This document shows positions 20,401 through 30,940 of a stretch of 64,000 nucleotides of DNA, one piece after another; position 1 is the first letter of the stretch, and every line of letters begins with the position of its first letter. Under the pieces are notes generated by a model. The model saw nothing but the letters and a program-made list of their open reading frames with translations. It ran no database searches and was not told where the DNA came from. Location: positions 34,830 through 98,829 of the forward strand of contig JANBPU010000047.1 in the NCBI GenBank assembly GCA_027575805.1, given 5' to 3'. Made by a program: the position numbers and the translations under genes. This stretch comes from Mycoemilia scoparia (lineage: Eukaryota > Kickxellomycota > Kickxellomycetes > Kickxellales > Kickxellaceae).

Positions 20401-21829
20401 CGGTGAGTTGCCCCCACACAACCCTAACAACTGATATAGGCTTTGGCTTAGGCAACATGTTCTCGCCGTAGAATTCAGCACGAAGAGCTGCTTCTTTGAT
20501 GCTCAATCCTTGATCAAACTGGACATCGAAGATACCAGAAATTCGGTCAACAGGGCGGTCATAGTAGAGGAGAGGAGGAGGGAAGGCAGGAGAACACTGA
20601 CTACTGGGAATGTGACACGAATCAGCTACAATAGAGGCATGCCTATCCATGATCTTTCCCACATCCTTCACATCGTCCTCCGAAACAAAGTCTTTCCAAT
20701 CGGTGCTGGCAGGGAAACAGTTGGCAGTGAGATGAAGCACAATGGCAACAACAATCTCCTGGTCCTTGTCTCCTTTTTTCTTGCACTGGTTAAATCTCGA
20801 ATCAGCGTCAAGAGCACGACGTAGCTTGAGGATGGGTGTCTTTCCAACGGCATCACGGAATGTTGCCACCTCCTCAATAAACTGTCCGAAAAGAGAAAGG
20901 GCAGCCATGGCTGTAGTCGTATACTTCTTGCGTACAAAAGAGCCCTTGGTTTTGCCCATGGCGAGCAGAAGGCCGGAGCACAAGCGTCTCATTAGCGCTT
21001 CGTCAAGCCCAGGCAGCCTTCCACCCTTAATATATCGTTCCATCTCGTACTGCAGACACGAAAGTACCTCACCGAGATCCGCCACAGTATGCATGTCGCT
21101 ATCCTTTACCCTGTAATCTGAGTCGCTGCTGTCACCACTGGTGCTACTGCGACTACTGTCAACAGAGCTACGGCGACTACTGTTGGCTGTAGTATTCTTG
21201 CTCCGAAGATGTTTAGTAAATCTTGAGGAGAAATTCGACAGATGTCTACCAGGCTTAGATGACTTTTCGGCAGACGAAGCTGCGGAGCTGCTACTACTGA
21301 CAGCACCTACATCTTTCCCCTTTATGGACGGCTTGTCGTTCTGGTTGACATCGGCCTTGTTGTTGGAAATGCTGGTTGAGACCGAAGAAACAAGAGAAGT
21401 AGAGGAAGAGGAAGAGGTGAATGAGGACGGGGGCCAGTGTATTCTGTCAGCCATGCGTTTCCACTGGCGGCCAATGTTGTGCCCAATACCAGGAGGGCTG
21501 GCCATGGCGTCAAATAGGTCGTGGATATATTGCCCGATGCGAGCCTCCACGGCGCCTTTGCTGTCAGGATCGCATGGTGCACTATCCTGATTGCCGCAAA
21601 GGCGATCTCCCTGAATATCTTGGCAGCTGGGGGAGACCGAAACAACCTCTATTTCAGAAGAAGTTGGGGGTAATTTGGCGGAGACGCCATTACCAACGGT
21701 ATTAGAGTTGGAATTATCTCTACAAATGGCTCTGCTTGAGCCACTACAACTTGCAGGGTCGCCATCTCCAGAATCCTGGGAGATAGTCAGGTCATTGGAG
21801 TCAGAGAGACCATGGTTGGCTTGTACCAT
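17492..21829 (-). CDS. P2-type cation-transporting ATPase with long N-terminal extension
   Basis: Single exon, 1445 residues. The P-type ATPase core begins near residue 445 (SIKEAALRAEFYGENMLPKP) and has all signature motifs: TGES about 585 (actuator), a membrane motif VVPEGLVAV, the phosphorylated Asp in SDKTGTLTEG about 745, ITGDHLLTAKA, and GDGCNDAPAIKRADVG about 1098. Cation-site residues visible are the Glu of VPEGL in M4, Asn and Glu of SCNTAEV in M5 and Asn/Asp of LWANIIADIPP in M6, a pattern closer to two-site Ca2+ pumps and Na,K-type pumps than to PMR1 or ENA. The first 440 residues, absent from ordinary 950-1050 residue pumps, are Ser-rich and disordered, then a helical block (about 245-420). 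It should sit in the plasma membrane or an endomembrane. Ca2+ or Na+ as substrate cannot be settled by eye. Confidence 0.85.
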   Translation of the reverse strand: MVQANHGLSDSNDLTISQDSGDGDPASCSGSSRAICRDNSNSNTVGNGVSAKLPPTSSEIEVVSVSPSCQDIQGDRLCGNQDSAPCDPDSKGAVEARIGQYIHDLFDAMASPPGIGHNIGRQWKRMADRIHWPPSSFTSSSSSTSLVSSVSTSISNNKADVNQNDKPSIKGKDVGAVSSSSSAASSAEKSSKPGRHLSNFSSRFTKHLRSKNTTANSSRRSSVDSSRSSTSGDSSDSDYRVKDSDMHTVADLGEVLSCLQYEMERYIKGGRLPGLDEALMRRLCSGLLLAMGKTKGSFVRKKYTTTAMAALSLFGQFIEEVATFRDAVGKTPILKLRRALDADSRFNQCKKKGDKDQEIVVAIVLHLTANCFPASTDWKDFVSEDDVKDVGKIMDRHASIVADSCHIPSSQCSPAFPPPLLYYDRPVDRISGIFDVQFDQGLSIKEAALRAEFYGENMLPKPKPISVVRVVWGQLTDFMVLLLFGAIVATGIDKDWKSSIVLAVVILINTIVGSWQEIKAGKAISALGNLVAQEACVLREGTLQTVDASELVPGDVVELNEGDQVPADVRLIECSQFEVIESLLTGESEPVIKKTDALNTPEYKLAIGECTGNAFMSSMVSRGRAKGVVVRTGLKTEIGKISAAVSNSKPKKTPIQRHLQRLGLLLIVLAITMCALIVIIGCIWGRKFSTMFITGLSLAVSVVPEGLVAVTTITMAFGVRRMAQKNALVRVLPSVETLGSVTVICSDKTGTLTEGKMCPSYLVDSTGSEYMFQEATTLDPQKGRISKSVNSNEGSKDFDKEARISGSACASLIICALCNNSNILFDTDEDQWISSGDPTEVALLSAALKGKASRDGWKRLTENPFDSDRKIMSITLELPGSDEVLVLAKGAPEQIVARCSGILSKNPNNLTVMGGQNEDSHRQLSSIVRDADPLTRAESNRIGNDCASLAGRGLRVLGLAAKLYKKPNSHGDDQEGLTVKSVESDLVFAGLIAIRDPVREGVKGSISACHSAGIRVSMITGDHLLTAKAIAMELGIFNPNQLNMSKAVTGEDISLLSEEDLAELDPFPVVFARVSPENKLSIVRALQHKGHQVLFSGDGCNDAPAIKRADVGVAMGQGGSDITKQVAEVVLSDNNFTTITAAIKEGRHIFDNILKFIVYLLSCNTAEVMLFLFTSLINVEMPFTIIMILWANIIADIPPALSIGVEPCEIRIMTRPPRHPKQGIMNRITITVILLQAFFMASITFAVYLIVDTTDIAQYMTLKKFGPDDFNYTPTLVTKVKGGGESNDANPNLHVAAARSVAFGVLTVMQLNQAFLSRSVTESVFKTGITSNKWMIGGVFFSFVMYILGSYTPGWREWLNLVPLAWPAWIAIIIAVIIQIMFSEMVKAFLRRWYIKHPTYGTLEVVGVPDHNNSDDESIASVDYSNEKARVKEDLAEKAGAVSQI

Positions 21830-23550
21830 TAGTTTAGAGAACTGTTTGTAGAAGAGAGGCCTTGGACTTTCACAAGTGCTAAAGAAGGTTATAGAGAAAC
21901 GCGAATGCGTATATGTGGACCAGAAGTCGAATTAGAAGAGATGTGTTTGCTAGAAATCAGAACGCGATCTATGGCTTTTCTAAAAATGTAGAAAACCGGC
22001 AGACGAAAAAAATAGAGCTTCCAAGGAAGAAATAAATAGGCTGGTAAAGAAGGGTGGAAGGGTGTGCCCAATTTATAGCAGAACCCAAGAGCCATTTTGC
22101 GACATGGGCAGTAGTATCATCGTACCCATACACACGCTTGCCTGCAAAGGGTGTAATACGCCTATTCAGCAAAATCCTGCGCATGCTTAATTAAAACAGG
22201 AGCCAGTGCTAAGCCCCAAGGAGTTGCATCTATCAGGGAAATAAACCGGAAAAGAAAGCCAGGAAGCTGCTTGTCACACCATGCATTTCGGTGGACATGG
22301 CAAGATATCACACTGCATTTTAAACTTTGAGTGTGTGAGCCCAAGTGTGTCTTCTCATTGCATCGTGCACGATCTGTGCTTGTGTGCAGCACCTGGTCGT
22401 TTCATCCACTCAACAATTTCGCCTAAAGGAGCGTATATTTCTCCATCTGAGTTCTGGGATCACATCATGTCCAGTGTGGTAGCTTTTCTAGGTTTATATG
22501 CCGCTGATACTGAGAAGCTTAGCACCTTGAAAAATCCATAGCGGCTGACCTCCAAGTATCACGCCAGTCTACAAATGTAGCAAATGTGCTGATTATAGCA
22601 GGGCTAAAAAGACCCACGCCCGCAATGTTGGAGATGGATAGCCACCAGGCTAGGCAGGACTTCATATAACCCACTTGGCGTGTCGATCAGTGCGAATCCA
22701 AAAAATTAGGAAACAGACACCCGAGTTACAGGTTTCGTCTAAACAAGAACCTTTGTATTTGAGAACCCACCCCATTTACGGGTAAATCGCTTGGTGGCCA
22801 CCAGAAGCGCGGGGCGTTTCATGTCTTTTGATATGGCTGAAACATCACACCGCTGTCCAATCCAAATGGCTCGTATAACAGGCGTGCATTCCATAACTAA
22901 TGGTTATCACAACATGCTCTTTCGTTTGATTGTGAGATGTCGTGCCTCGTGGCAAAAGAGGAGTGAAATAGCCAGCTGTTATCGCTAAAAGTAACACCAA
23001 GCATGGCTGTTGTAATATTCTAAAGAGGCGTGATAGGATCAGTATACCATACTTCAGGCAATTAATAAGGCTATATAAAGGCAGTACTGCCACAATTGTT
23101 ATGAATTATCAGACAGCCACAGCAACGTCATTGCTTTGGCAGACAATCGGCACGACTTTATATGGATACCAAAATACAAAAATCGTGCTGGGCAAGGAAA
23201 CGGTTAGTACGCGTATTAATAATAGGGGCACCTTTAGCTCAAAAGAAGGTTTTGAATGAAAAGCCATACACGAAAACGCCAGGGGTATTAGTGCCAACAA
23301 GGTTATGGTAGACTACGCCACATCTCGGACTCTCTTTTCTGTCTAAAGCTGCACACCATTTCAGATAGACACCGCTTCTACTATGTGTATGTGTTTTTTG
23401 TGTGCTGGGAGGAATTGTTTTCTGCAATTTAGCTCGAGTAGCGATTGTCTTTTCTCTTTGAGATTGCAATATCTGGCCCTAATGGTTTTTTTCTGGCTTA
23501 GTGCGCAATTTGGCTCTTCATTATTCGCAAAAACCTCAGCATCCGATTTA

Positions 23551-23703
23551 TATGGCAAGTCCTCCACCAAAAGGGAACAGCCAAATAGCCTCATAAATTT
23601 CCTGTAAACCGGTTCATAAGCTATACATTTTAGCTGGAGTCACAGTGATTATTGTCTGTTATCCGGGGGAGCACCCTAGTGCCCTTTAGAGAAGACCTTC
23701 ATA
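23551..23703 (+). mobile_element. MITE family C, copy 4
   Basis: About 153 bp, TA on both sides. Ends TATGGCAAGTCCTCCACCAA and CCCTTTAGAGAAGACCTTC are inverted copies; aligned in reverse it matches the copy at 5045 over most of its length. Confidence 0.7.
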
Positions 23704-24078
23704 TATCTAGACAATCAGCTGAGCCCATACACTCAAAGAGCACGTGTGACCAGTGGTGCCAATGGTATAATGTAAATACCATATCAACCCTGTCCGCCAC
23801 ACTTGCATGTCGGATAATTCCAAGATCTAGACACAATAGAAACATTATTATACTGTCTAACACTTATTCAAGTGCATTGTTGAGATTCATGTCTTTCTAT
23901 CACTAATAGATAGGCCCAAAAATCCCTATCCTGTACTGCGTGTAAGACTAATCGAAGCCATATAAGCTAATACCCTATAGTCCAACATCAGCTATTCCTG
24001 TGGCTCTTACAGCGCAGTCATGCTGATATCACATAAAAAGGAAGCTAATTGGATATCCAGCCATCCAGTCTCCAAAAC

Positions 24079-24216
24079 ATGGTGAAGCGTGCTGTGCTTT
24101 ATCTCTTGGCGCTGACACCGACCATTGCCAGTGAGGAATGTGCATTGAAGGTTTTTGCTATGGTCGATCATTATCCGCGTATATTGGGATACCATCGGCA
24201 TATTGTCTGGGGTTAG
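24079..24216 (+). CDS. possible small secreted peptide
   Basis: A 45-residue frame starts MVKRAVLYLLALTPTIAS, which looks like a signal peptide with a good cleavage site, followed by about 27 residues with a single Cys and several His/Tyr. No splice partner, TATA box or family was recognised. The opposite strand is also open over 24007-24309, so a chance ORF is quite possible. Confidence 0.2.
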   Translation: MVKRAVLYLLALTPTIASEECALKVFAMVDHYPRILGYHRHIVWG

Positions 24217-24935
24217 ATTTACTTGCTTTAGATGCCTATGCATACTCAACACCTGAACAATATGTTTATGTATCCAACGCTTGAATGTACCCTGCCCCTG
24301 ATACACCATTCGAAGCAGCTGCGCTAGCCATATCCAAGCGAGAACAGATGTAATGGTTCATTTGAATGAGTTAAACCACCATCTTTGATTCGCTGGGCAG
24401 ATCAGCCGTTAGCCCTTCTCCGATAATGATAAATAACTCACCTTTTTATCTCATATAAATGCGACACCTTCTCCCGCTCCGATCCTGCATCACACAACCA
24501 TATTTTCCTTTTGTTCTTGTTCTCCCCGTTCCTATAGGGTGTAGGGTAACAAAAGGCTTATTAAAGGTGACGTATTTAAGAACCTGTTCTCCTACAATTG
24601 TCCTTAGTATCTTATACATCCATTGGGTTTTTACAAAAAGCACTTGTCAGGCAAAAGAAACAATGCTGCCTGTAATCTCTTCAGTGCATGGCCTGCCATA
24701 CAAAAACAATTGTCTGATTCACATGACTAATTAATGATATTATACTCACATAAATTTATCTGTGATTTACTTTTTACCAGCTATACTGATATTTGATTCC
24801 TGATGTATCCTATCAGCCACATGAATAGACCACACCTTTTTGAAATCTTTTGCACCGTAGTATGTATGCTATATTTTAACATTTATAAAAAGTATAAGTC
24901 TGATGGTATGGCAAGTAAATAGTCAAAAGTCGCCA

Positions 24936-25054
24936 TATGGGTAGTTATTTTTGAAGGGTGACCATCTACTAACAAATGGTGATCACCCATTTGGCTGTAG
25001 TTTCCCTTTAATCGTTGGCCACCAAAAGTCACTCTTCAAAAATTATGATCCATA
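24936..25054 (-). mobile_element. MITE family A-I, copy 2
   Basis: About 119 bp, TA to TA, reverse orientation. Ends TATGGGTAGTTATTTTTGAA and TTCAAAAATTATGATCCATA; interior is the reverse complement of the A-I signature. Confidence 0.85.
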
Positions 25055-25268
25055 TTCGGGTCTTGTCAGTGACGACATTTTGTTTATTCAGGATAACTAA
25101 ACGACTATTGCTCCATTCGTAAGAGTATAAGCTTTGGCAGATGATATAAAAGTATGCGGTAACATTTAGATAATAAATGTTTTGCAAAATGGCACGGTGG
25201 AATTGCCATACCAAGGTTGCCGAATAGCTAAACAAAGCAAAAATATAATTATTAGTGGGAGCTTATCA

Positions 25269-25387
25269 AATGGGCAATAATTTTTGAAGGGTAAATTTTG
25301 GTGACCAAAGATTATAGGGGCAATCACAGCCAAGTGGATGTCCAGTTTTATTAGTAAACTTTCATCCTTCAAAAATAATCGCCCATA
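25269..25387 (+). mobile_element. MITE family A-II, copy 4
   Basis: About 119 bp; right end TTCAAAAATAATCGCCCATA with TA, left end TGGGCAATAATTTTTGAAGG with a decayed target (AA). Nearly the same sequence as the copy at 3794. Confidence 0.85.
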
Positions 25388-25397
25388 TGGACAAGTC

Positions 25398-25860
25398 TCA
25401 CAGCTGGTCGGTCATACATTGCTTGTGGATGAAACCTAGCAAAATAGTTAATAAATAATGTGGCATCTCAGCCATACTACTTGGTTTGCTTCAGCTTCAG
25501 TACCTTTACTTCAATGAATACTCCAACCAATGTTCTGATATATAATTGTTTCAATGAATATTTATAATACTAGTTTTATTATGTAAAATAATATATATAT
25601 ATCTTCATTTGAAAACTCTAAATAATCTTGTATTTTTTATAGGTTGTAGCAAATCCCCATACTTTCTCTATTTATTCTCTAACCCTACTCTCTCTGGCTC
25701 TTGTTGTTTTATATCTAATACAAAAGGTATATATAAATCTATGCACTAACATTTATAATTGTATTATATATGTACTTTGGTTTTTGGTAATATTTTTGGG
25801 GACCCTTTTTGTCTGTTTTGTTGCGAAATAAAGCCGTTTTGACAAAATGTAAAGATAGTA
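25398..25860 (+). repeat. long diverged repeat D, copy 1
   Basis: Resembles 48238-48866 in order and orientation. Shared blocks are 'cacaRctggtcgRttatacaWtgg', 'agcaaaataRttWaYaaataatgt', 'ggctcttgttgttttat..ctaatacaaaaggtatata' and 'ttttggggaccc.ttttYgtctgttKtgttg'. Copy 2 is expanded by an AT microsatellite. No ORF or terminal repeat was recognised. Confidence 0.6.
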
Positions 25861-26258
25861 GGTGGTCTAATAGTTCAAAAGTTTGAAGGGATATAAACCA
25901 AATTTGGACAGCGTCTCTCTATAAGAATTAAGAAAATCTATATGCACACAGTTGGTAAGCCAAAATCTTATTCACGAAACTATTATCTAAACCTTTGATG
26001 ATAGAGCATTTTATTACCCCTTGAGAGGTATCTATATGCCACATACATTAATAATTGTGTTTACCAAAGTTGTTATCTGAAGCTTTGTAGCTTTAATCAT
26101 TGAATTTCCCATAATTGGCGCATATTTCCTTTATTATCCAAATAGTGTATAAACCTCACTTTTAAACAAGTCATGTGCAGCTTTATATAAACTCTCACTT
26201 GGCAGTTTTGCAAATCCTAAACCGAGAGTACTGTAATATATAGAGAGAATTAGAAGTA

Positions 26259-28281
26259 ATGAAGGACTGGAGACAAGATATAATTCAGCAGCTGAGAGCA
26301 AGAGATAGTCAAATAGCCTCGGTAGTTAGAGTAGTCAAAACATGTAAGTAAATGTAAGACTCTTGGCTCTTTGTAAATATCAAAGTAAATCAACAGAAAT
26401 GCTACAATGATCATTGTAATTTATTTAAAAGACAACAAGTTAGGAGAGAGAGTGGCTCGCTACGCGGACCAAACCAACCTTTTAGAGAAGAAAACTAGAA
26501 AGTTGCAACAAGACCATGAGAAGCTGCTCAAAGATATAGAAAAGGGTGGCGATAGTGGGGCAAGTGCAATACCCGTGGCACAGCAGCGCATATCAGACCT
26601 AGAGCAAGAAATAAAGGGGCTGAAAAAAGAGCGTAGCGAATTGTATCGTACACAGGGAGTAAACGCGCAAAGGCTGTTGGATATTAGTGACAAAATGCGT
26701 GAACAGGACCATATAATTAACAACCAAAACAATGAGTAAGTTTAAAAATAAGGCTTTGAGATTATGTGTGGTAGAGCATAAAGCCGCGTTGTCAACTATC
26801 TGGTACTAATAGTTGTATGCACTGACGATGATGGAAACACATTTAGGCTGGTGGAGCTTCGAGATGAAATGCGAAGGTTAGCGAAAAAGGTCCAGGACCA
26901 AACAGATTTGCTTCGAGAGAAAGATAATACTATACAAATCCTACAAGATGAAATGACAGCACTGCAGTTGGAATTGGTTCAGTATGACAAGAAGCTCGAA
27001 AATTTGAAGGACGAGAATGACCAGCTTGTTCAAAGATGGATGAAGAAAATGTCGACTGAGGCTGAATACATGAATGATGTCAATCTCGAATTACAAAGGT
27101 ACATAGCAATGACTATAGCTGTAGTGTTAGCAACAAATATTATCAGCAGCAGCTATACTTTGAAAAGTCATCAAAATGGACGCTGGTATATGGAAACAAT
27201 ATACTGATCAGCTACAGCTATCACTTGATGATTTTTTGCTTATAGGGCCAGAAGAGCAAGCCTTTTGTCGCCAAATACTGATATACAGTCGATAGATGGC
27301 AATTTCTTTTCAAGTTCAGTCAACAACCCCGCTGTGCTATCAGCTGGTACCCGAAACTCCAGAGTAACTTGGTCAGCATACCCAAGATCCGTAAAGAAAA
27401 GGATTGATGCGAGATCGAGTGAACTTCACACCATGGACATATCAAATGATGGGCATATATTAGCAACAGGTGGCCAAGAGAAGACTGTAAATCTATATGA
27501 CTCAATGACTGGTGAAATTGTATATCGACTTAAAGGGTGTTTGAGCTCAGTCAACCATGTCAAAATAAGCTCAGATAATCGATTGGCCATAGCAGGCTCA
27601 AGCGATACCTCGATATATACTTGGGATTTGGCCAGAATGAAACTAAAAGACACGTTGTCGGGCCACATTGGAAAAGTAACCAGGGTGGCAATCAGTAAAG
27701 ATTCGTCTAGAATCGTGTCGTGTAGTCAGGACAGAACTATAAAAATATGGGATGTAAAAAAGAATGTCTGTACAAAAACTATATTTTCATCTTCATCTTG
27801 CACTGACATGTGTCCATTGGACTACAATTGCAATACGATAGTGGCAGGCCATATGGACAATAGCATAAGATTCTGGGACACCCAGTCAGGCAATTCAATT
27901 CATGAAATACCCCGACTCCACAGACACACAATCACATCAGTCAGTTGCTCTGAGGACGGAAGGTTATTATTGACAAACTCACGGGATGGCACGCTGAATA
28001 TAATTGACACACGAACCTATTTGCCAACTGTGACCATGTCAGCCAAAGACTATAAGCCTACAGCCAATTGGGGACAGGCCAAACTAAGTCCCGATGAGCG
28101 ATACGTGGCAGCTGGGTCAATGGACGGAAATATCTTCTTTTGGGATTTGGCAAAAAGTGGCAAGTCATCTACTATGGTCAAGCTCTATAGCCAAAGCCCG
28201 GTTGTTGGATTGTGCTGGCATCCTAATACCACGTTGTTTTATTCGGTAGATGTTAAGGGGAGTATTACAACTATGGAGTAG
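26259..28281 (+). CDS. ATG16-like autophagy protein with WD40 domain
   Basis: Four exons, 26259-26343, 26432-26735, 26847-27098 and 27246-28281, with introns of 88, 111 and 147 bases, all GT-AG and in phase; the product is 558 residues. Residues 1-30 (MKDWRQDIIQQLRARDSQIA) fit the ATG5-binding helix; about 35-210 form a long coiled coil containing the ATG16 signature block LQDEMTALQLELVQYDKKLE and LVQRWMKKMSTEAE; about 260-558 form a WD40 propeller with repeats ending IYTWDL, IKIWDVK, IRFWDTQ, FFWDLA and the ATG16L1-like stretch RIVSCSQDRTIKIWDVKKNV. ATG16 recruits ATG12-ATG5 to membranes so that ATG8 is lipidated. Yeast ATG16 lacks the propeller, which animals, plants and amoebae have. The gene starts after a family A and repeat D cluster. 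Very secure family call. Confidence 0.92.
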
Positions 28282-28339
28282 TGTGTGTAGAATCGTTTGT
28301 TTAATAGTAATATGTTTGCTTTAGTAAATGCTTTTGGAA

Positions 28340-28458
28340 TATGGACAAGTATTTTTGAAGTGTAACCATTTACTAGTAATTAGTGGACACATATTTAGCT
28401 GCAATATCACCTATAACCATTGACGGACATAAAACACTCTTCAAAACTATGATTCATA
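28340..28458 (-). mobile_element. MITE family A-I, copy 3 (diverged)
   Basis: About 119 bp, beginning 59 bp after the ATG16 stop codon. Ends TATGGACAAGTATTTTTGAA and CTTCAAAACTATGATTCATA pair imperfectly; interior diverged but alignable. Confidence 0.7.
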
Positions 28459-28504
28459 TGTAAATTGCGTTTCTTGTTTAATTATTTGAGTAAATAATCT
28501 ATAA

Positions 28505-28623
28505 TATGGGAGATAATTTTTGAAGGGTGAAAGTTTACTAGTAAAACTGGACATCCATTTGACTGTGATTGCCCCTATAAACACTAACCACCAAAATTCA
28601 TCCTTCAAAGATTATTACCCATA
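28505..28623 (-). mobile_element. MITE family A-II, copy 5, abutting a start codon
   Basis: About 119 bp, reverse orientation, ends TATGGGAGATAATTTTTGAA and TTCAAAGATTATTACCCATA. The last base of its right-hand TA is the A of the ATG at 28623. Confidence 0.85.
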
Positions 28624-29044
28624 TGTTGGGTCTATTTCACGGAGAGGAATTGGAATCATATTACATTGATGGACTTAAAATCGATGATGAAAATGAGTTC
28701 ATACAAAAAATTACCAAAGTTATCGATGAATGCTCCATTGTAAGTGAATAAATTTTCAGAGCTATGTACACTATACAGACATAGTTTTTACATAGATACA
28801 GACAATCATGTTGATATTAATTAATATTTTCTTCATTGTTGTTCTTTTTAATGTATTATAGCATTTGGTTGAATTTGATAGTGATGCTATCAATACAAGC
28901 CAGATATTAGATTATATGGGGTGTTCTCTGGCAAGCTCGAAGCCCTTTACTCTGGTAATTGGATACTCTGAAAAGCACTTCTATCTTTTGGAAATCCAAA
29001 CCACACTTTTTGGCTTGAACCTGCAAAGTACCAATTTTGGCTGA
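28623..29044 (+). CDS. small two-exon protein of unknown family
   Basis: Exon 1 28623-28739 and exon 2 28862-29044 are joined by a 122-base intron with a perfect GTAAGT donor and a TATTATAG acceptor, in phase 0, giving 99 residues: MLGLFHGEELESYYIDGLKI then DDENEFIQKITKVIDECSI, then exon 2 HLVEFDSDAINTSQILDYMG and a tail ending LFGLNLQSTNFG. The product is acidic, compact alpha/beta in appearance, without signal or membrane segments. The ATG coincides with the right boundary of a MITE, and the frame upstream is closed by a TAA inside the element, so either the MITE supplies the 5' leader or the original N-terminus was cut off by the insertion. A loose likeness of its first half to barstar-like folds is not enough to name it. 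Confidence 0.5.
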
Positions 29045-29149
29045 GGATTTATCTATAAATTACTTGAAATTTATAGCTCTGTGATTCAAATTGTCATGAA
29101 TTTCTTTGTATTCATGCCAAAACAAGCATTACAAAGACACAAAGTATAA

Positions 29150-29255
29150 TATGGGCAATTATTTTTGAAGTGTGAAAGTTTACTAGTAAAGGTGAACATC
29201 CATTTGGCTGTGATTGACCCTATAAATATTCACCCTTCAAAAATTATTGCCCATA
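29150..29255 (-). mobile_element. MITE family A-II, copy 6 (internal deletion)
   Basis: About 106 bp, TA to TA, ends TATGGGCAATTATTTTTGAA and TTCAAAAATTATTGCCCATA; the 'accaccaaaa' block before the right end is missing. Confidence 0.8.
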
Positions 29256-29455
29256 TAGAAGAGTCTCTATCAGAAGTGAATAGAATGTATTGTTAAGAGA
29301 TGGTATTAGCTTATGCTTGATCCTGTGTGAAGTTCCAACAAAAGGTACCTTCTTGACTAGCCCTTTTGTTTGTTCATTATGTGATTTTCTGTAGATCAAA
29401 TTTGGTCCCAAAATCTTGGCTTCAACCAAATTGACAAAAAGTTCCTGTCCAAAAT

Positions 29456-29478
29456 TATATATATATATATATATATAT
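29456..29478. repeat. AT microsatellite
   Basis: Alternating AT run of about 23 bases, directly upstream of a family C fragment. Confidence 0.9.
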
Positions 29479-29535
29479 TGCAGTTTCTCCTCCGAAAATG
29501 TATCAGAATAATTACCCCCAACACAAGCCTTGAAT

Positions 29536-29584
29536 GTATAAAGGTACTATCTGGTACACTTTTGATGGAAAACCTGTCATATAT
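29536..29584 (-). mobile_element. MITE family C fragment
   Basis: About 50 bp resembling one end of family C: CTGGTACACTTTTGATGGAA then ACCTGTCATATA. The other end is not seen. Confidence 0.45.
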
Positions 29585-30798
29585 CCACTTTTCAAGAACA
29601 GAAATGATAATCGCCAAAGCTGCATATTATACAAACTTGATCATTTATTTTAAGAAATTCTCGGAATGGGATAAAAATATATAAATGTGGATCATGTCCC
29701 GAGTTCGTATTCTGTTTCCGAAAAGGTAGAATGATAACAAACAGAGATATACAACGATGTGATGTACTATATGAGTTCCTGGAATTCACAGATATTGTAC
29801 TCTGTAATTAACAATTCAAGTTAGAATATCGACCATTGCCAAGAGCTTCCCCCCTGTGCTCTATATTGTTCTTTAAGTTCAAATAAATACATATGCAGGT
29901 GCAAAATTGGCCAAGAGGCCAAGCAACCAAGTTGTTTTGGGTCTAAATGTTTTACTTGTTTGCTGTATGCGCTTTTATTATAAACAAACAAATAAACATT
30001 GACTACAATCAAACCATATTCTTGCAATAATATATAAATAAAGTGGTAATATTCTTGGTTGGATTCAAGCTGAGAGTACGGTCGGAAAACAACCTACAAT
30101 ATAAAAAGATGCACAATAAAGCTGGCTTTTAAATATCAATTGTTAGTAATGAGCACAATAGCTCTTAATTGCCACAGCCAATTCGAAAAATCCTCATGAA
30201 TCAAGTTAGAGCCTCAAATGGTCCCTGTTTATTTATTTGTATCCACGCTTTCCCTTAATGTAATTTTGATTATGGTTTTATTTCTTAAATAAAAGTGTAT
30301 TCAAGGGGCTCCATGCTGATGATTGTGCCAGTCTAATGGTTTTATTGTTCTTACCTTTCCAGTTTACAAACTTCAAAAATGCAATAATTGGTGCCATGCT
30401 TTTACTACAATCAGCAATGGACCACAAACATGGTTATAATGCAGACCAAGCTACAAAAATTGCCAAGTGGAGACCACATATCGATATATAGCCAAGATGA
30501 ATAATTAAAGTCTGATCTAAACTGCTTGCCATAAATGAATATTTTTTGAGATCGGACATCAAGTATAATAGAGAGACAAAGGAAATTAGGAAGCTCAGAA
30601 TAAACAATCTTATTTCTTATTTCTTACTTGTATGTTTGTTTATTTTTAGCTTTATTTGATTTCAATCCACGTTTTTATTTTCCTTTATAATCAAATCTTT
30701 TTGTTCTAATATGATGGATCTAGCCCTTCAACATGTATGGAATAAGACTATATTGTATACAAATTTAAAATTCTACTGCCAACATTTACATTATGTAT

Positions 30799-30940
30799 TT
30801 GGTTATAATTCACAAGGCCTTAGGCAAAAGTGGGTCCCCAGGAGTTGTTGCATATGAAATGGCTGATGATTGGGCCAAAATCTCATGAGAGCCTATCTCT
30901 GTCAATCATAAATTCGATTCCTTGTGGAATCTCACAATTT
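30799..30940 (-). mobile_element. MITE family B, copy 3
   Basis: Starts near TTCACAAGGCCTTAGGCAAA and runs through 'gtgggtccccaggagtt', 'gatgattgggccaaaatct' to a diverged end near GATTCCTTGTGGAATCTCAC. Flanking TA is uncertain. Confidence 0.65.

Larger units (their letters stand above)
21830..26258. other. intergenic region with scattered repeats
   Basis: About 4.4 kb. The first 400 bp would hold the ATPase promoter. It contains a family C element (23551), two family A elements (24936 and 25269), one copy of a long diverged repeat (25398-25860) and a very short signal-peptide-like ORF (24079). No longer gene was supported on either strand. Confidence 0.5.

Noticed and set aside
28623..29044. 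Barstar-like fold for the small two-exon gene
   Set aside because: Only the first 40 residues resemble the pattern loosely, and the second exon does not fit.
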